Assembly (NCBI RefSeq): GCF_000143415.4
Contig: NW_003314379.1
Span: 313,851-377,850, forward strand
Direction of reading: 5' to 3'
Origin: Selaginella moellendorffii
Lineage: Eukaryota > Streptophyta > Lycopodiopsida > Selaginellales > Selaginellaceae
Length of the DNA: 64,000 bases
Position numbers and translations under genes: made by a program
In this document: positions 41,993-53,126 of the stretch, piece by piece
Layout of the letters: every line of letters starts with the position of its first letter
How positions within the stretch are numbered: position 1 is the stretch's first letter
The notes under the pieces: model-generated
What the model was told of the DNA's origin: nothing
What the model saw: the letters and a program-made list of their open reading frames with translations, nothing else
The model's database searches: none

Positions 41993-43171
41993 CTATTGGT
42001 CGTGCGTGGGCAACCCCGCCGGTAGCTCCTCCGACATGGTATTCTGGAATTGGTCCAACACCCGCTGAATCACTAAAGGTACTTCTTCCGTTCCTGTCTT
42101 TTTGTCACTCTTTACCGAGAGTAAGCACAAAAACGCTGCCTTAGTTCCTTTAGTGAGTTGTCCTCTCGTGGACACCAGATTTAAGTAGGAATCTTTGGCC
42201 TTGCTTTGCCCTACCTTTAGATCCTGGGCCTCCACCCTAGATCTTCTTCCTTGGGCATTCGCCAATACCACAAGGTTCCTACCTTGTCCATGCATGGCTA
42301 CCACAAACCGATTGAACCAATCCATTCCAAATATCACGTCAAATCCCGCCATGTCCAACACGGTGAAATCCATGTCTACTTTCCATGTCCCTACTTCGAC
42401 TCTCGCTTGTCGAAGTACCTCATCGGTGCTTTGGCTACCTTGAACAAACTCTATAGTCCTTGGTTCACCTAGCCGCTGCACCGTTAGTCCGGCTTGCTGG
42501 ACTATGTCTGCAGCCACAAAATTATCCGAAGCACTTGTGTCAATAAGGATCTTAACAAAGCTAAATCTGAGCTTCCCTCGGAGGGCTAGTAGATGTCGCA
42601 AACGACTCTCTACCAAAGTTGCTCGTGTAATGAGTAACTTTGAGTTAGGGACTGGATCACATACCTCAGTTTGGACTTCACCCGAGTTGATGGCCATATT
42701 GGCTCTGGCCTTCTTCGGGTAGGGACATTCCCTCGAAAAGTGTCCCGCTTCACCGCAATTGTAGCATACGTTGTTTCCCACGCTGCTATATGACTTGACC
42801 TTCTCATCCGTGGGTTTGTCTCTTTTTGCTTGACTCCCCCACGTACTCGCTCGCTGGCCACCGGATTTGCCTTTCCGGAACCTCGAGGACTCATTCTTAG
42901 AGAAACTCTTCTTGAATTTCCCCCTGCTATACGTTCCCCTTGGTTTGGCCCCTTTGCTAAATGTGGATCTTGACCCCGTCGTGTTCCCCTTTCGCAGGTT
43001 ATCGTTGAAATGCACCTTGATGGCCGCATCCAACGCTTCCTTGTAGTTGGTCAGGTTCCACCGCATCACCTCATTGCGAGCCCAGGTTTGCAAACCTGAT
43101 ATGAAGGCATGGAACGCATCCATATCCCTCATGTCTGTCACAAGTATCCTCTTTGCCATAAACCCATTCAC
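41993..43171 (-). CDS. Element B gag (C-terminal part) and protease, 392 codons open
   Basis: Open frame with the gag segment [17 protein letters not shown] (about 20-36), a basic stretch, an intact CCHC knuckle [14 protein letters not shown] (136-149), then the retropepsin region [14 protein letters not shown] (206-219), where the catalytic D-T-G has Ser for Gly, and [20 protein letters not shown]. Gag and protease are fused in one frame, as in chromoviruses. The frame start is an internal Met; upstream gag continues to about 43835 but is interrupted by TAG codons. The D-T-S change would probably inactivate the protease. Confidence 0.8.
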   Translation of the reverse strand: MNGFMAKRILVTDMRDMDAFHAFISGLQTWARNEVMRWNLTNYKEALDAAIKVHFNDNLRKGNTTGSRSTFSKGAKPRGTYSRGKFKKSFSKNESSRFRKGKSGGQRASTWGSQAKRDKPTDEKVKSYSSVGNNVCYNCGEAGHFSRECPYPKKARANMAINSGEVQTEVCDPVPNSKLLITRATLVESRLRHLLALRGKLRFSFVKILIDTSASDNFVAADIVQQAGLTVQRLGEPRTIEFVQGSQSTDEVLRQARVEVGTWKVDMDFTVLDMAGFDVIFGMDWFNRFVVAMHGQGRNLVVLANAQGRRSRVEAQDLKVGQSKAKDSYLNLVSTRGQLTKGTKAAFLCLLSVKSDKKTGTEEVPLVIQRVLDQFQNTMSEELPAGLPTHDQ

Positions 43172-43835
43172 ATACTCCTAAATGGTTCTGGTCTGTTTCA
43201 GCCTACTCAGCTAGTCCCTTAGATGCAAGGTAGCATTCGGAGGAACGTAAGTCGTGCGGATCCTCGCCTTCATCATTTCCCAAGTGGCCACCGGTCCTTT
43301 GTTAGCCTCTGTCGTTCTCCACCAAGACTTGGCATTATCTGCCAAGTATGGTTTTGCACATGGGACCTTCTCTGAGCTTGGTAACCGCAACGCTCGGAAG
43401 TAGTCCTCCATATCGTAAAACCAATCCTCCACCACTTTATAGTCGTTCACTCCCTTGAAGACCGGTGGGGGCTTTGGTTTGTACTTGGGAACTACCTAAG
43501 GGATTGATTCCACTTCGGTTTGTTTCGACCTTGTCTAGTCCCTGCCAAAGGGTCTGCACCTTCTGCGCTGCCAGCATCTGCAGTCTTTCGCTTTTTCTTC
43601 CACCTCTCGTCACGCTTTAGCTTGCGTACGAGAGTCTCTAGCAGGGCATTGGTCTACGCCAATTGTCCTTCTAGAACGTCCAATCAAGCCTTGGACAACC
43701 AAACCTCGCCACCGGACTCCTGTTTGGAAGTTTCCTCACTAGAGTCCTCCTCATACAAGGATTCCTCATCCATAGCCTTTTGTTCGACCGGAGGCTCCAG
43801 CTCTGGCGGAGGCTCTGTCTCCACCTGGGTTCGCT
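43172..43835 (-). pseudogene. Element B gag, N-terminal part
   Basis: Contains MDEESLYEEDSSEETSKQES, a coiled-coil-like LEGQLAxTNALLETLVRKL segment, then MEDYFRALRLPSSEKV and WWRTTEANKGPVATWEM. TAG codons near 43213 and 43183 separate it from the downstream frame, with further lesions around 43500-43680. Confidence 0.75.
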
Positions 43836-43938
43836 TAAGCCCTGCCTTTGCCATCCGTCTCCACCTGGGTTCGCTTACACCCTGCCTTTGCCATCTCCCT
43901 GCAATCCACCTCTATCCTTCGTTAGAACTGAGGAAAAG

Positions 43939-43950
43939 GCTCCGATACCA
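43939..43950 (-). promoter_or_regulatory. Element B primer-binding site (initiator tRNA-Met type)
   Basis: Minus strand TGGTATCGGAGC, two bases from the LTR end at 43953. One mismatch to the common TGGTATCAGAGC. Confidence 0.8.
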
Positions 43951-43952
43951 AA

Positions 43953-43966
43953 TGTAAGCTCCTGAG
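43953..43966 (-). repeat. Element B right LTR (5' LTR), first 14 bp before the A1 insertion
   Basis: tgtaagctcctgag; the last five bases are the duplicated target ctgag. The LTR continues at 59684. Confidence 0.9.
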
Positions 43967-45812
43967 TGTAAGCGACTAAATTTTCCATTCTACTTTAGTC
44001 ACTTAACCACACTTCCAACCACTTGGAGGAGTCTCACTCACAACCTCCATAAGTCCTATTTCAGACTTGGGCTTGCTAGCCCCAAGAATGGCATCCCCGC
44101 CACTCAACCTTTGCACTTGATCCAAGTGCTCCATGTGTCCGATCCCATAACCGACACCCCAAGGTACCACCAACATATCAACCCGTTACGCTAAGGCCAT
44201 GCCCCTTTACCCTGGTCACACCGGTGGTCTAACACCACCTACATCACAGTCCCATCTCTCAAGGACTGGGCCATCCGTCCATGAGTGATCATTCCAGATC
44301 CACTCCTTAGCATCCTTAGGATGCCCACAGACATGGGGAATAGCCTTCCCCAATATCCCTTTTCTGGTCTTCACCAAATCCCTTTCTGCCCATGGCCGTG
44401 TTCGCCAACACTGCCACTAGATCAAGGCCCACAGGCCCGACCACTAAGTCCCACGGTCCTCTGGGACTTCCTCACCACACGACTGTGTCCTTGGTCACTA
44501 CCCCAGAGGACTGCTCCTCTTCCTTTCCACAGTCTGGGCCTTTGGGACAACATTTCGGAACACCGTGGCCTTACGCGAGCCACCTGGGTACTCTCCCCGC
44601 CTTCCGCCCTTGGGTGCTCTAGCCATGGGCTTAGAGCGAGGTTCCGTTGAGCCACGCCTGGTATCCAAGTAGGTAGTGCCACCCACACTTGGAGTGGGAG
44701 CATCGGCCAGTCGATCTCCCGGGGGAACCAGAGCCGGCTCTTGAACACTTCACCAAGCTACCCCGCTTGTCGGTCCGTGTTCACTCTAGTCTTGGACTTC
44801 CCAGTGGGCAGCTCATCACCCAACACTGGGTCCGGCCTTCCTGGGCCAAACTGGCCTTTCCTGGCCAAACTGGCTCCACCACAGTCCTCCCCCTACTATA
44901 CTTTTGGAGCTCACCAAACCCCCCAGGGTCTGGGAGACGAACGCTTTGGGCTTTCACCCTCTCATGCTCCGGATTCGGACTCGGACTCGGACTCGGACTC
45001 GGACTCGGACTCGGACTCGGACTCAGACTCGGATTCGGACTCGGACTCGGACTTGGGCTCGGCCTCGGTCTCGGTCTCGGTCCCGATCTCGGTCTCGGTC
45101 TCGGTCCCGATCTCGGTCTCGGTCCCGGTCTCGGTCTTGGTCTCGGTCTCGACTTCGGACTCCATCTCGGGTCCATCTCAGACTCCATCTTGGACTCCAT
45201 CTCGAACTCCATCTCGGGTCCACCTCGGACTCCACCTTGGACTCCATGTCGGGTCCACCTCGGACTCCACCTCAGACTCCATCTCGGGTCCATCTCGGAC
45301 TCCATCTCGGACTCCACCTCGGACTCCACCTCGGACTCCATATCGGGTCCATCTCGGACTCCATCTCGGACTCCATTTTGGGTCCATCTCGGGTCCACCT
45401 CGGACTCCACCTCGGACTCCATCTCGGGCTCCATATCGGGTCCATCTCGGACTCCATATCGGGTCCATCTCGGACTCCATCTCGGGTCCATCTCGGACTC
45501 CATCTCGGACTCCACCTCGGACTCCATATCGGGTCCATCTCGGACTCCATTTTCGGTCCATCTCGGGTCCACCTTAGACACTTCCACGTGTCATGTGTTG
45601 GTCCTTTTGGGTCCCTTTTTGGAGCCTCGCCTATGGCTCGCTTCGTGCTCATTCCTCGAGCACTTCGTTGGGAGTTCCACTCCCGCTCTTGACTTTTTCA
45701 AGTCGGAGCTTTTGGTCCAAACGTGTTACGCTCGTTTGGCTCTCGCTTCGGCCACTACCACGTGGCGCCCTTTCCGGCTCTACTTTGGGGCCTAGGGATT
45801 TTGTGTCTCACA
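43967..45812 (-). repeat. A1 left LTR (3' LTR)
   Basis: Contains the block ccctactatacttttgga (about 44890), a (cggact)n array (44966-45055), a (ggtctc)n-like array (45060-45150) and a 12/15-bp array of ccatctcggact and ccatctcgggt units (45165-45575), then gacacttccacgtgtcatg and the TCTCACA end. Confidence 0.9.
44966..45575. repeat. Tandem arrays in the A1 left LTR
   Basis: Three adjoining arrays: hexamer cggact, hexamer ctcggt, and a mix of 12- and 15-bp units. All period lengths are multiples of three and no unit makes a stop codon, so several frames on both strands stay open for over 200 codons. The predicted peptides (SDSDSD, RTRTRT, GLGLGL and their antisense) are products of the array and not genes. 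Confidence 0.9.
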
Positions 45813-48800
45813 ACTCCACCACCCATAGACGAAGTTCGATGTCCTCATCGAACGGTAAACCATTTTATAAAGTAACACCCGCATGTGTTACCATTTCCAT
45901 CCTTGGCACCTAGCCAATATTTGTCAATGGTTTGACATTGAAGGCTCACCATGCCTTCTCCATATTCGTCAATGGTTTGCCATTGAAGGCTCACCATGCC
46001 TTTTGCATATTCCTCAATGGTTTGACACCAAAGGCTCACCATGCCTTACCTATCCTCTAAGGAGGGTAGTCTCTCCAACTTAGAGATTGATTGGACCACA
46101 TGTAGTGGTTCTCTCCTTTTATTGGTTTAGTTCTCGCTAAACCTCTTAGAGACCCTTCTCTAAGTCAATCCCACTACTCCTTCTCAAGTAGTCTCAATTT
46201 CCATCTATTGAACGTTTGCACCTTGGAACTTTTACTCTTTTGACTTTTGGAAGTCAATTTCCTAGGTGTCTCCAACACCTTGCATTGCATAGATTGTGCA
46301 ACTCCACTTCCCCATCCTAGGAAGTTCATTACTTGAGGGCACCATCATCCTCTCTTTTATTTCGTGCCACCTTGGGCACTAAGTTCCATTTATCATACTT
46401 TGTGCTAGGGCTGTCCATGGCCCTATCATTTGGCTACCTTGCCGCTCCCTCCCTTGGAGCTTCCACTTTTGCCAAATCGGAGCAATTCGGAATCCATCCT
46501 TGGAAACACACTTCTTTTCCCGCAATTTGTTAGCGTCCAACACATTAGTGTTCCTCGCCTAACTTTGCCACTTGGATTCCTTCCAAGGGATTCCATGGCC
46601 CTATCCTGGCCACTCATCTTTTGCTCCTATCCGTTGATTGTTGCACCCAACAACACCGAATGTCTACCTCCCTCCTTGAGGTATTCCTTTGATTCCATAG
46701 CAAAGGTTTTGCTTTGCCAAGACTAGGGTGTTCACCCCTAGTAAGTCTCTTTAGCACCTTCTGCTGTGGGCTCTATCCACGGCCCAACTTGTGACCCTCC
46801 CATGGGTCTCTTATAAAGACTACTTTCCTTGCTCACACTATGCCATCGCAATGACATAGCTTACGTGCTTTTCCCACTTGGTCACCTTGACCAAGCCACA
46901 CCATCATCAATAGTTCAAATCAACACTTTGAATTAGGAACCTTATTCCTTAACCCAAACAAAGACCTTGTCCTTATTTAGCCACAAGATCACCTAGTGAT
47001 CTCACCTCGGCACCTTAACAAGTTTGCCAATAGGTACTAGGTCTTTTAAACCTTCAAATTGTTGACTATAACCCCGGGGGCATCCCCCACACTTGGCAGT
47101 GCACCCAAGCCAGCCCTTACGGCCAAGGGTTCATAGCAACTGAGATTAGGTGTCCCCATCTCACTCACCACGTCCTTGGTGCCACTTGCACCAAAGCGTT
47201 CAAGTTAGATATGCCAAGCTTTCACACTAAGCAATCTAACCGTGCATCACGACTCCGAGGCATCCCTCGCTTGGCGGTGTGCCCAAACCAGTCTCCCCAC
47301 TGAGAGTCCATGACCACCAAAATATGAGTGTCCTCATATTCCAAACCATCACCACGCCCTAGTGATTTGGGACTCGAACCCAAGCACTAGAGGGTCGGGA
47401 CTCGAACCCAACCTCCATATATGCATCTACGGACGGCATCACACAAGATGCCTGGCGTGACTCCCCACGCCGGTGCACCAACCTATATTTAAAGCGCGCT
47501 ACAAATCACAGCTTAGGAACCTAGTTCCTTCGCACTGCCAAGTCCTCTCACTTGACAAGCCTGTGATCATGCATGGACTCCTCCATGCTTGGCCCCATGG
47601 GCCACCCCTTTGAAGTTGGCTCCTTCAACTAGGGTATTCGTTCCCCCCCAACTTGCCAATCTCACTTAACAAGTCATCCAGCCACTGTAATATGGTTCAT
47701 GCATAAGCGTGAAAGCCCTTGATCCTTGACTTTCGTTCAAAGCCTTCTCTTTGAAGGCTCGGGAACTACTTCCCTAACCTTGAAAGCCTTGCCTTATGGC
47801 AAGCTTCAAGACCACGCTTCTGCTGTGCCACTCTGATTTCGCGTGTTCCTTGAACCATTTATGCTTGGCCTTTCTAGGTACTAAGCTACCTAGAATCCTC
47901 TTTGGGAACCTTGAAGGAACTTTGTCCCTCAGCTTGCTAAGGCCTCCCTTTTTGCAAGCTTTATAGTTGTCATATAGTCTAACATGGACAATTCCATATT
48001 TTAGACTCTCCATGGCATCACGGTTGCTAGCGGCAACACCCTCGAGCCCCCACTTGATTCTCCACTCCCAGCTGGCATAACCAACCTTGGTTATGCCCTT
48101 CGATTCCTGTGGTTCGGTTCTATCCCCTTACTTCTTGCTTTTGGCTTCACACCTTTCCTTCGGTCATTCTCCTCCAGACCAGGAGGATAGCTTTGCACTT
48201 TCTATCATGCCTTAGCAAGTATTCTTAGGGATGAACCTACCCAATAGCCCATGGAGTGGTTCCTCAATCCGGGTATGCTCACCTTATAATCCCACACACT
48301 GGGATTACATTGTTGCTTATGGGCCTTTACATGCCCATCACTAGCCTTGCCAAAATTCCATTTTTGGCTTTGTCCAACTCGGGTAGACAGTCCTCTCCTG
48401 TCTCCGCAACCTTAGACATTTGGATAGCACCTTCTATCCATCATTGGCTAGGGACTTAGTCCCTTGGGTCTTATCCATTGCCCTCGCGACATCAAACACC
48501 ACCTTCTGGTGTTCTAGAGTGTTCGGGTGTCCCAATGATGGCTTTCTTGACAATGAGTATTTCCTTTTATGACATTGACTTACTATATCGCAACATAAGC
48601 AACTTATCCCCCGTAAGGGTATATCCAACTTCCTTATGCTATTAAGAAGTCTTGGGTAGCTACCTTCTACCCGTTTAGCTAGTTATTTTGCACCTCTTGC
48701 TTAGTTGCCTCATAGTTGTCAAGTCCTACAACTCATTGCTTGGTGCTTCCACACCTCCATCATTATCTGGATCACCACACTCCAACTGCATGCTCTGCAG

Positions 48801-49956
48801 CTTAGGCTATGCCATTCTCGTTTCCATTGGGATTCCTTTAGCAAGGGGTTCTCATGAACCCACCAACATAGCCTCAAGGTATCACACCTTGGCACATTTG
48901 GTGTCTCCACACCATCAGCTCCACAAGCCTACCTCTATGACACTTCCCCTTCGTGTCTAAGTTTTTGCCAAGACCAACACCGCCCTTTCTCATGCTAGCC
49001 ATCCGTTAACACTGCACCATAGAGGTCCCACACAACTTTGTGTCAAAGTTGTTTTCTTCTGGGAACACCTTTCCCATAACTTTAGCATGGCACATTTTGC
49101 CATCGATGAGATACCCTCTGTTCTCATCCTTGGATCCTATGATCCCCCCCCATCCTTCGTGGGGTACAACACACCTTAGTCCAAATGCTTCCATCAGTCC
49201 TTTTAGGACCATCCCTTGACTCTACTTGAGTCATCCAGCAGTTTTGGACTTGGTTAATCCACAGACCCGTAAGGTCCTACTTGTGAGGCACTAGCTCACT
49301 GGAATACACTTCTTGCATTCCTGTCCCACTCAAAAGGACTATTTTCACAAGTGTTACTTTGACACTTGATTTTGTTCTCTGGGGGCCACCTTTGCCCCTT
49401 AGAACTACTTGTCCATGTGATGAGAATACCACTCATCTTTAAGTACACCCCCCAACTCCTTGGGTTGTTCCAGCATTTATTAAAGGTAGCCCCGGCTACC
49501 ATTTCAAGGACTTGAGTCCTCTTCCGTATTTGACCTCCCACGGTCATTACCTCTGGTCTCACATTCATGAGCACCAACCTCAACTATATGAGGATAATCT
49601 TGCGACTCCTTTATTGTTTTGGAGTCTCTATCTTTTCCGTGATCCCAACTATAGTTGTTTACCACAACTACCTTAGCCAATTTGCTGAGACAAATGCTCA
49701 TCCGGATCACATCCTCAACTCAATGAGGAAAACCTTGCACTGTTCCCAAGATCCCAAAGTCGTTCCATTATTGGCCCTTTTCTATCCACCACCTCGTCTA
49801 CAAGTTCACACATGAACTGTAATGGAGAGCCATGTCTTCCCGACTTGCTACTCCTCAAGGATAAGCCCACTCCTCGGACCTTCCAATGCCAACACTAGTG
49901 GTGATATACTTGAGCACCAATAAAAGTCGGACTAAGGAACAGCTTCGATACCAAAT
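45813..49956 (-). other. A1 interior, non-coding
   Basis: 4144 bp with no domain in any frame. Three copies of a gtcaatggtttgacatt...ctcaccatgcctt unit lie at 45925-46045. T-arm-like hairpin units lie at about 47370-47420. Blocks of about 200 bp match the 3' noncoding part of B and D. Longest frames are under 100 codons and have no family resemblance. Confidence 0.8.
49942..49953 (-). promoter_or_regulatory. A1 primer-binding site
   Basis: Minus strand TGGTATCGAAGC, next to the right LTR that starts at 49957; initiator-tRNA-Met type with mismatches. Confidence 0.75.
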
Positions 49957-51188
49957 TGTAAGCGACTAAATTTTCCATTCTACTTTAGTCACTTAACCAC
50001 ACTTCCAACCACTTGGAGGAGTCTCACTCACAACCTCCATAAGTCCTATTTCAGACTTGGGCTTGCTAGCCCCAAGAATGGCATCCCCGCCACTCAACCT
50101 TTGCACTTGATCCAAGTGCTCCACGTGTCTGATCCCATGACCGACACCCCAAGGTACCACCGACATATCAACCCGTTACGCTAAGGCCATGCCCCTTTAC
50201 CTTGGTCACACCGGTGGTCTAACACCACCTGCATCACAGTCCCATCTCTCAAGGACTGGGCCATCCGTCCATGAGTGATCATTCCAGATCCACTCCTTAG
50301 CATCCTTAGGATGCCCATAGACATGGGGAATAGCCTTCCCCAATATCCCTTTTCTGGTCTTCACCAAATCCCTTTCTGCCCATGGCCGTGTTCGCCAACA
50401 CTGCCACTGGATCAAGGCCCACAGGCCCGACCACTAAGTCCCACGGTCCTCTGGGACTTCCTCACCACACGACTGTGTCCTTGGTCACTACCCCAGAGGA
50501 CTGCTCCTCTTCCTTTCCATAGTCTGGGCCTTTGGGACAACATTTCGGAACACCGTGGCCTTACGCAAGCCACCTGGGTACTCTCCCCGCCTTCTGCCCT
50601 TGGGTGCTCTAGCCATGGGCTTAGAGCGAGGTTCCGTTGAGCCACGCCTGGTATCCAAGTACGTAGTGCCACCCACACTTGGACTGGGAGCATCGGCCAG
50701 TCGATCTCCCAGGGGAACTAGAGCCGGCTCTTGAACACTTCACCAAGCTACCCCGCTTGTCGGTCCGTGTTCACTCTAGTCTTGGACTTCCCAGTGGGCA
50801 GCTCATCACCCAACACTGGGTCCGGCCTTCCTGGGCCAAACTGGCCTTTCCTGGCCAAACTGGCTCCACCACAGTCCTCCCCCTACTATACTTTTGGAGC
50901 TCACCAAACCCCCCAGGGTCTGGGAGACGAACGCTTTGGGCTTTCACCCTCTCAGGCTCTGGACTCGGACTCGGACTCAGACTCAGACTCAGACTCGGAC
51001 TTGGGCTCGGCCTCGGTCTCGGCCTCGGTCTCGGTCTCGGTCCCGATCTCGGTCTCGGTCCCGGTCCCGGTCTCGGTCTCGACTTCGGACTCCATCTCGG
51101 GTCCATCTCGGACTCCATCTCGGCCTCCATCTCGGGTCCACCTCGGGTCCATCTCGGACTCCACCTCGGACTCCACCTCGGACTCCAC
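49957..51188 (-). repeat. A1 right LTR (5' LTR), first part
   Basis: Same sequence as 43967-45200 with few differences, cut at 51188 inside the ccacctcggact array by A1'. Ends with the duplicated target tccac. Confidence 0.9.
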
Positions 51189-53126
51189 TGTGAGACACAA
51201 AATCCCTAGGCCCCAAAGTGGAGCTGGAAGGGCGCCACGTGGTAGTGGCCGAGGCGAAAGCCAAACGAGCGTAACACGTTTGGACTAAAAGCTCCAACTT
51301 GAAAGGTCGAGAGCGGGAGTGGAACTCCCAACAAAGTGCTCGAGGAACGAGCACGAAGCGAGCAATAAGCGAGGCTCCAAAAAGGGACCCAAAGGGACCA
51401 ACACATGACACGTGGAAGTGTCCGAGATGGACCCGAGATGGAGTCCGAGGTGGAGTCCGAGGTGGACCCGAGATGGACCCGATATGGAGTCCGAGATGGA
51501 GTCCGAGATGGAGTCCGAGATGGGACCCGAGATGGAGTCCGAGATGGGACCCGAGATGGAGTCCGAGATGGAGTCCGAGGTGGAGTCCGAGGTGGAGTTC
51601 GAGGTGGACCCGAGATGGACCCGATGGAGTCCGAGGTGGAGTCCGAGGTGGACCCGAGATGGACCCGATATGGAGTCCGAGATGGAGTCCGAGATGGGAC
51701 CCGAGATGGAGTCCGAGACGGACCCGAGATGGAGTCCGAGATGGAGTCCGAGGTGGAGTCCGAGGTGGAGTTCGAGGTGGACCCGAGATGGACCCGAGAT
51801 GGAGTCCGAGGTGGAGTCCGAGGTGGACCCGAGATGGACCCGATATGGAGTCCGAGATGGAGTCCGAGATGGGACCCGAGATGGAGTCCGAGATGGGACC
51901 CGAGATGGAGTCCGAGATGGACCCGAGATGGAGTCCGAGATGGAGTTCGAGTTGGAGTCCGAGATGGACCCGAGATGGAGTCCAAAGTCGAGACCGGGAC
52001 CAAGACCGAGACCGGGACCGAGACCGAGACCGAGATCGGGACCGAGACCGAGACCGAGGCCGAGCCCAAGTCCGAGTCCGAGTCCGAATCCGAGTCCGAG
52101 TCCGAGTCCGAGTCCGAGTCCGGAGCCTGAGAGGGTGAAAGCCCAAAGCGTTCGTCTCCCAGACCCTGGGGGGTTTGGTGAGCTCCAAAAGTATAGTAGG
52201 GGGAGGACTGCAGTGGAGCCAGTTTGGCCAGGAAAGGCCAGTTTGGCCCAGGAAGGCCGGACCCAGTGTTGGGTGATGAGCTGCCCACTGGGAAGTCCAA
52301 GACTAGAGTGAACACGGACCGACAAGCGGGGTAGCTTGGTGAAGTGTTCAAGAGCCGGCTCTAGTTCCCCCGGGAGATCGACTGGCCGATGCTCCCAGTC
52401 CAAGTGTGGGTGGCACTACCTACTTGGATACCAGGCGTGGCTCAATGGAACCTCGCTCTAAGCCCATGGCTAGAGCACCTAAAGGCGATAGGTGGGGAGA
52501 GTACCCAGGTGGCTCGCGTAAGGCCACGGTGTTCCGAAATGTTGTCCCAAAGGCCCAGGCTGTGGAAAGGAAAGGGAGCAGTCCTCTGGAGCAGTGACCA
52601 AGGATGCAGTTGTGTGGTGAGGAAGTCCCAGAGGACCGTGGGACTTAGTGGTCGGGCCTGTGGGCCTCGATCCAGTGGCAGTGTTGGCAAACACGGCCAA
52701 GGGCAGAAAGGGACTTAGTGGGGACTGACAGAGGGATATTGGGGAAGGCTATTCCCCTTGTCGGTGGGCATCCTAAGGATGCTAAGGAGTGGATCTGAGA
52801 TGACCACTCACGGATGGTTTGCCTAGTCTTGGAGAGCCAAGATTGGGATGCAAGTGGTATTGGACTACCAGTGTGGCAAAGGTGATTGGGCATGGCCTTA
52901 GCGTAACGGGCTGCCATGTCGGTGGTACCTTTGAGTGTCGGTCATGTGATCGGACACGTGGAGCACTTGGACCAAGTGCAAATGTTGAGTGGCATGGATG
53001 CCATTCTCGGGGCTAGCAAGTCCCAAGTCCTGGATTGGACTTATGGAGGTTGTGAATGAGACTCCTCCAAGTGGTCGGAGGTGTGGTTAAGTGACTAAAG
53101 TAGAATGGAAAATTTAGTCGCTTACA
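51189..53126 (+). repeat. A1' 5' LTR
   Basis: Array of gagatggagtccgag, gagatggacccgag and gagatgggacccgag units at 51421-51985, gagaccgag hexamers to about 52065, gagtcc hexamers to about 52125. Then gggtgaaagcccaaag and ccaaaagtatagtaggg, shared with the D LTR. The arrays are 152 bp longer in total than in the 3' LTR. Confidence 0.9.

Noticed and set aside
44689-45795. 368-codon plus frame in the A1 left LTR
   Set aside because: Array-driven low complexity; no domain, and the same region is open in other frames.
51421-52130. Regularly spaced repeats that could suggest a CRISPR array
   Set aside because: Units are 12-15 bp without unique spacers, in a eukaryotic LTR. This is a minisatellite.
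50989-52403. Open frames of 370-400 codons on both strands, with Ser-Arg-Thr-Pro, Asp-Ser or Gly-Leu repeats
   Set aside because: They cover the tandem arrays of two abutting LTRs and are open in several frames on both strands at once. They span the junction between A1 and A1', so they cannot be inherited genes.
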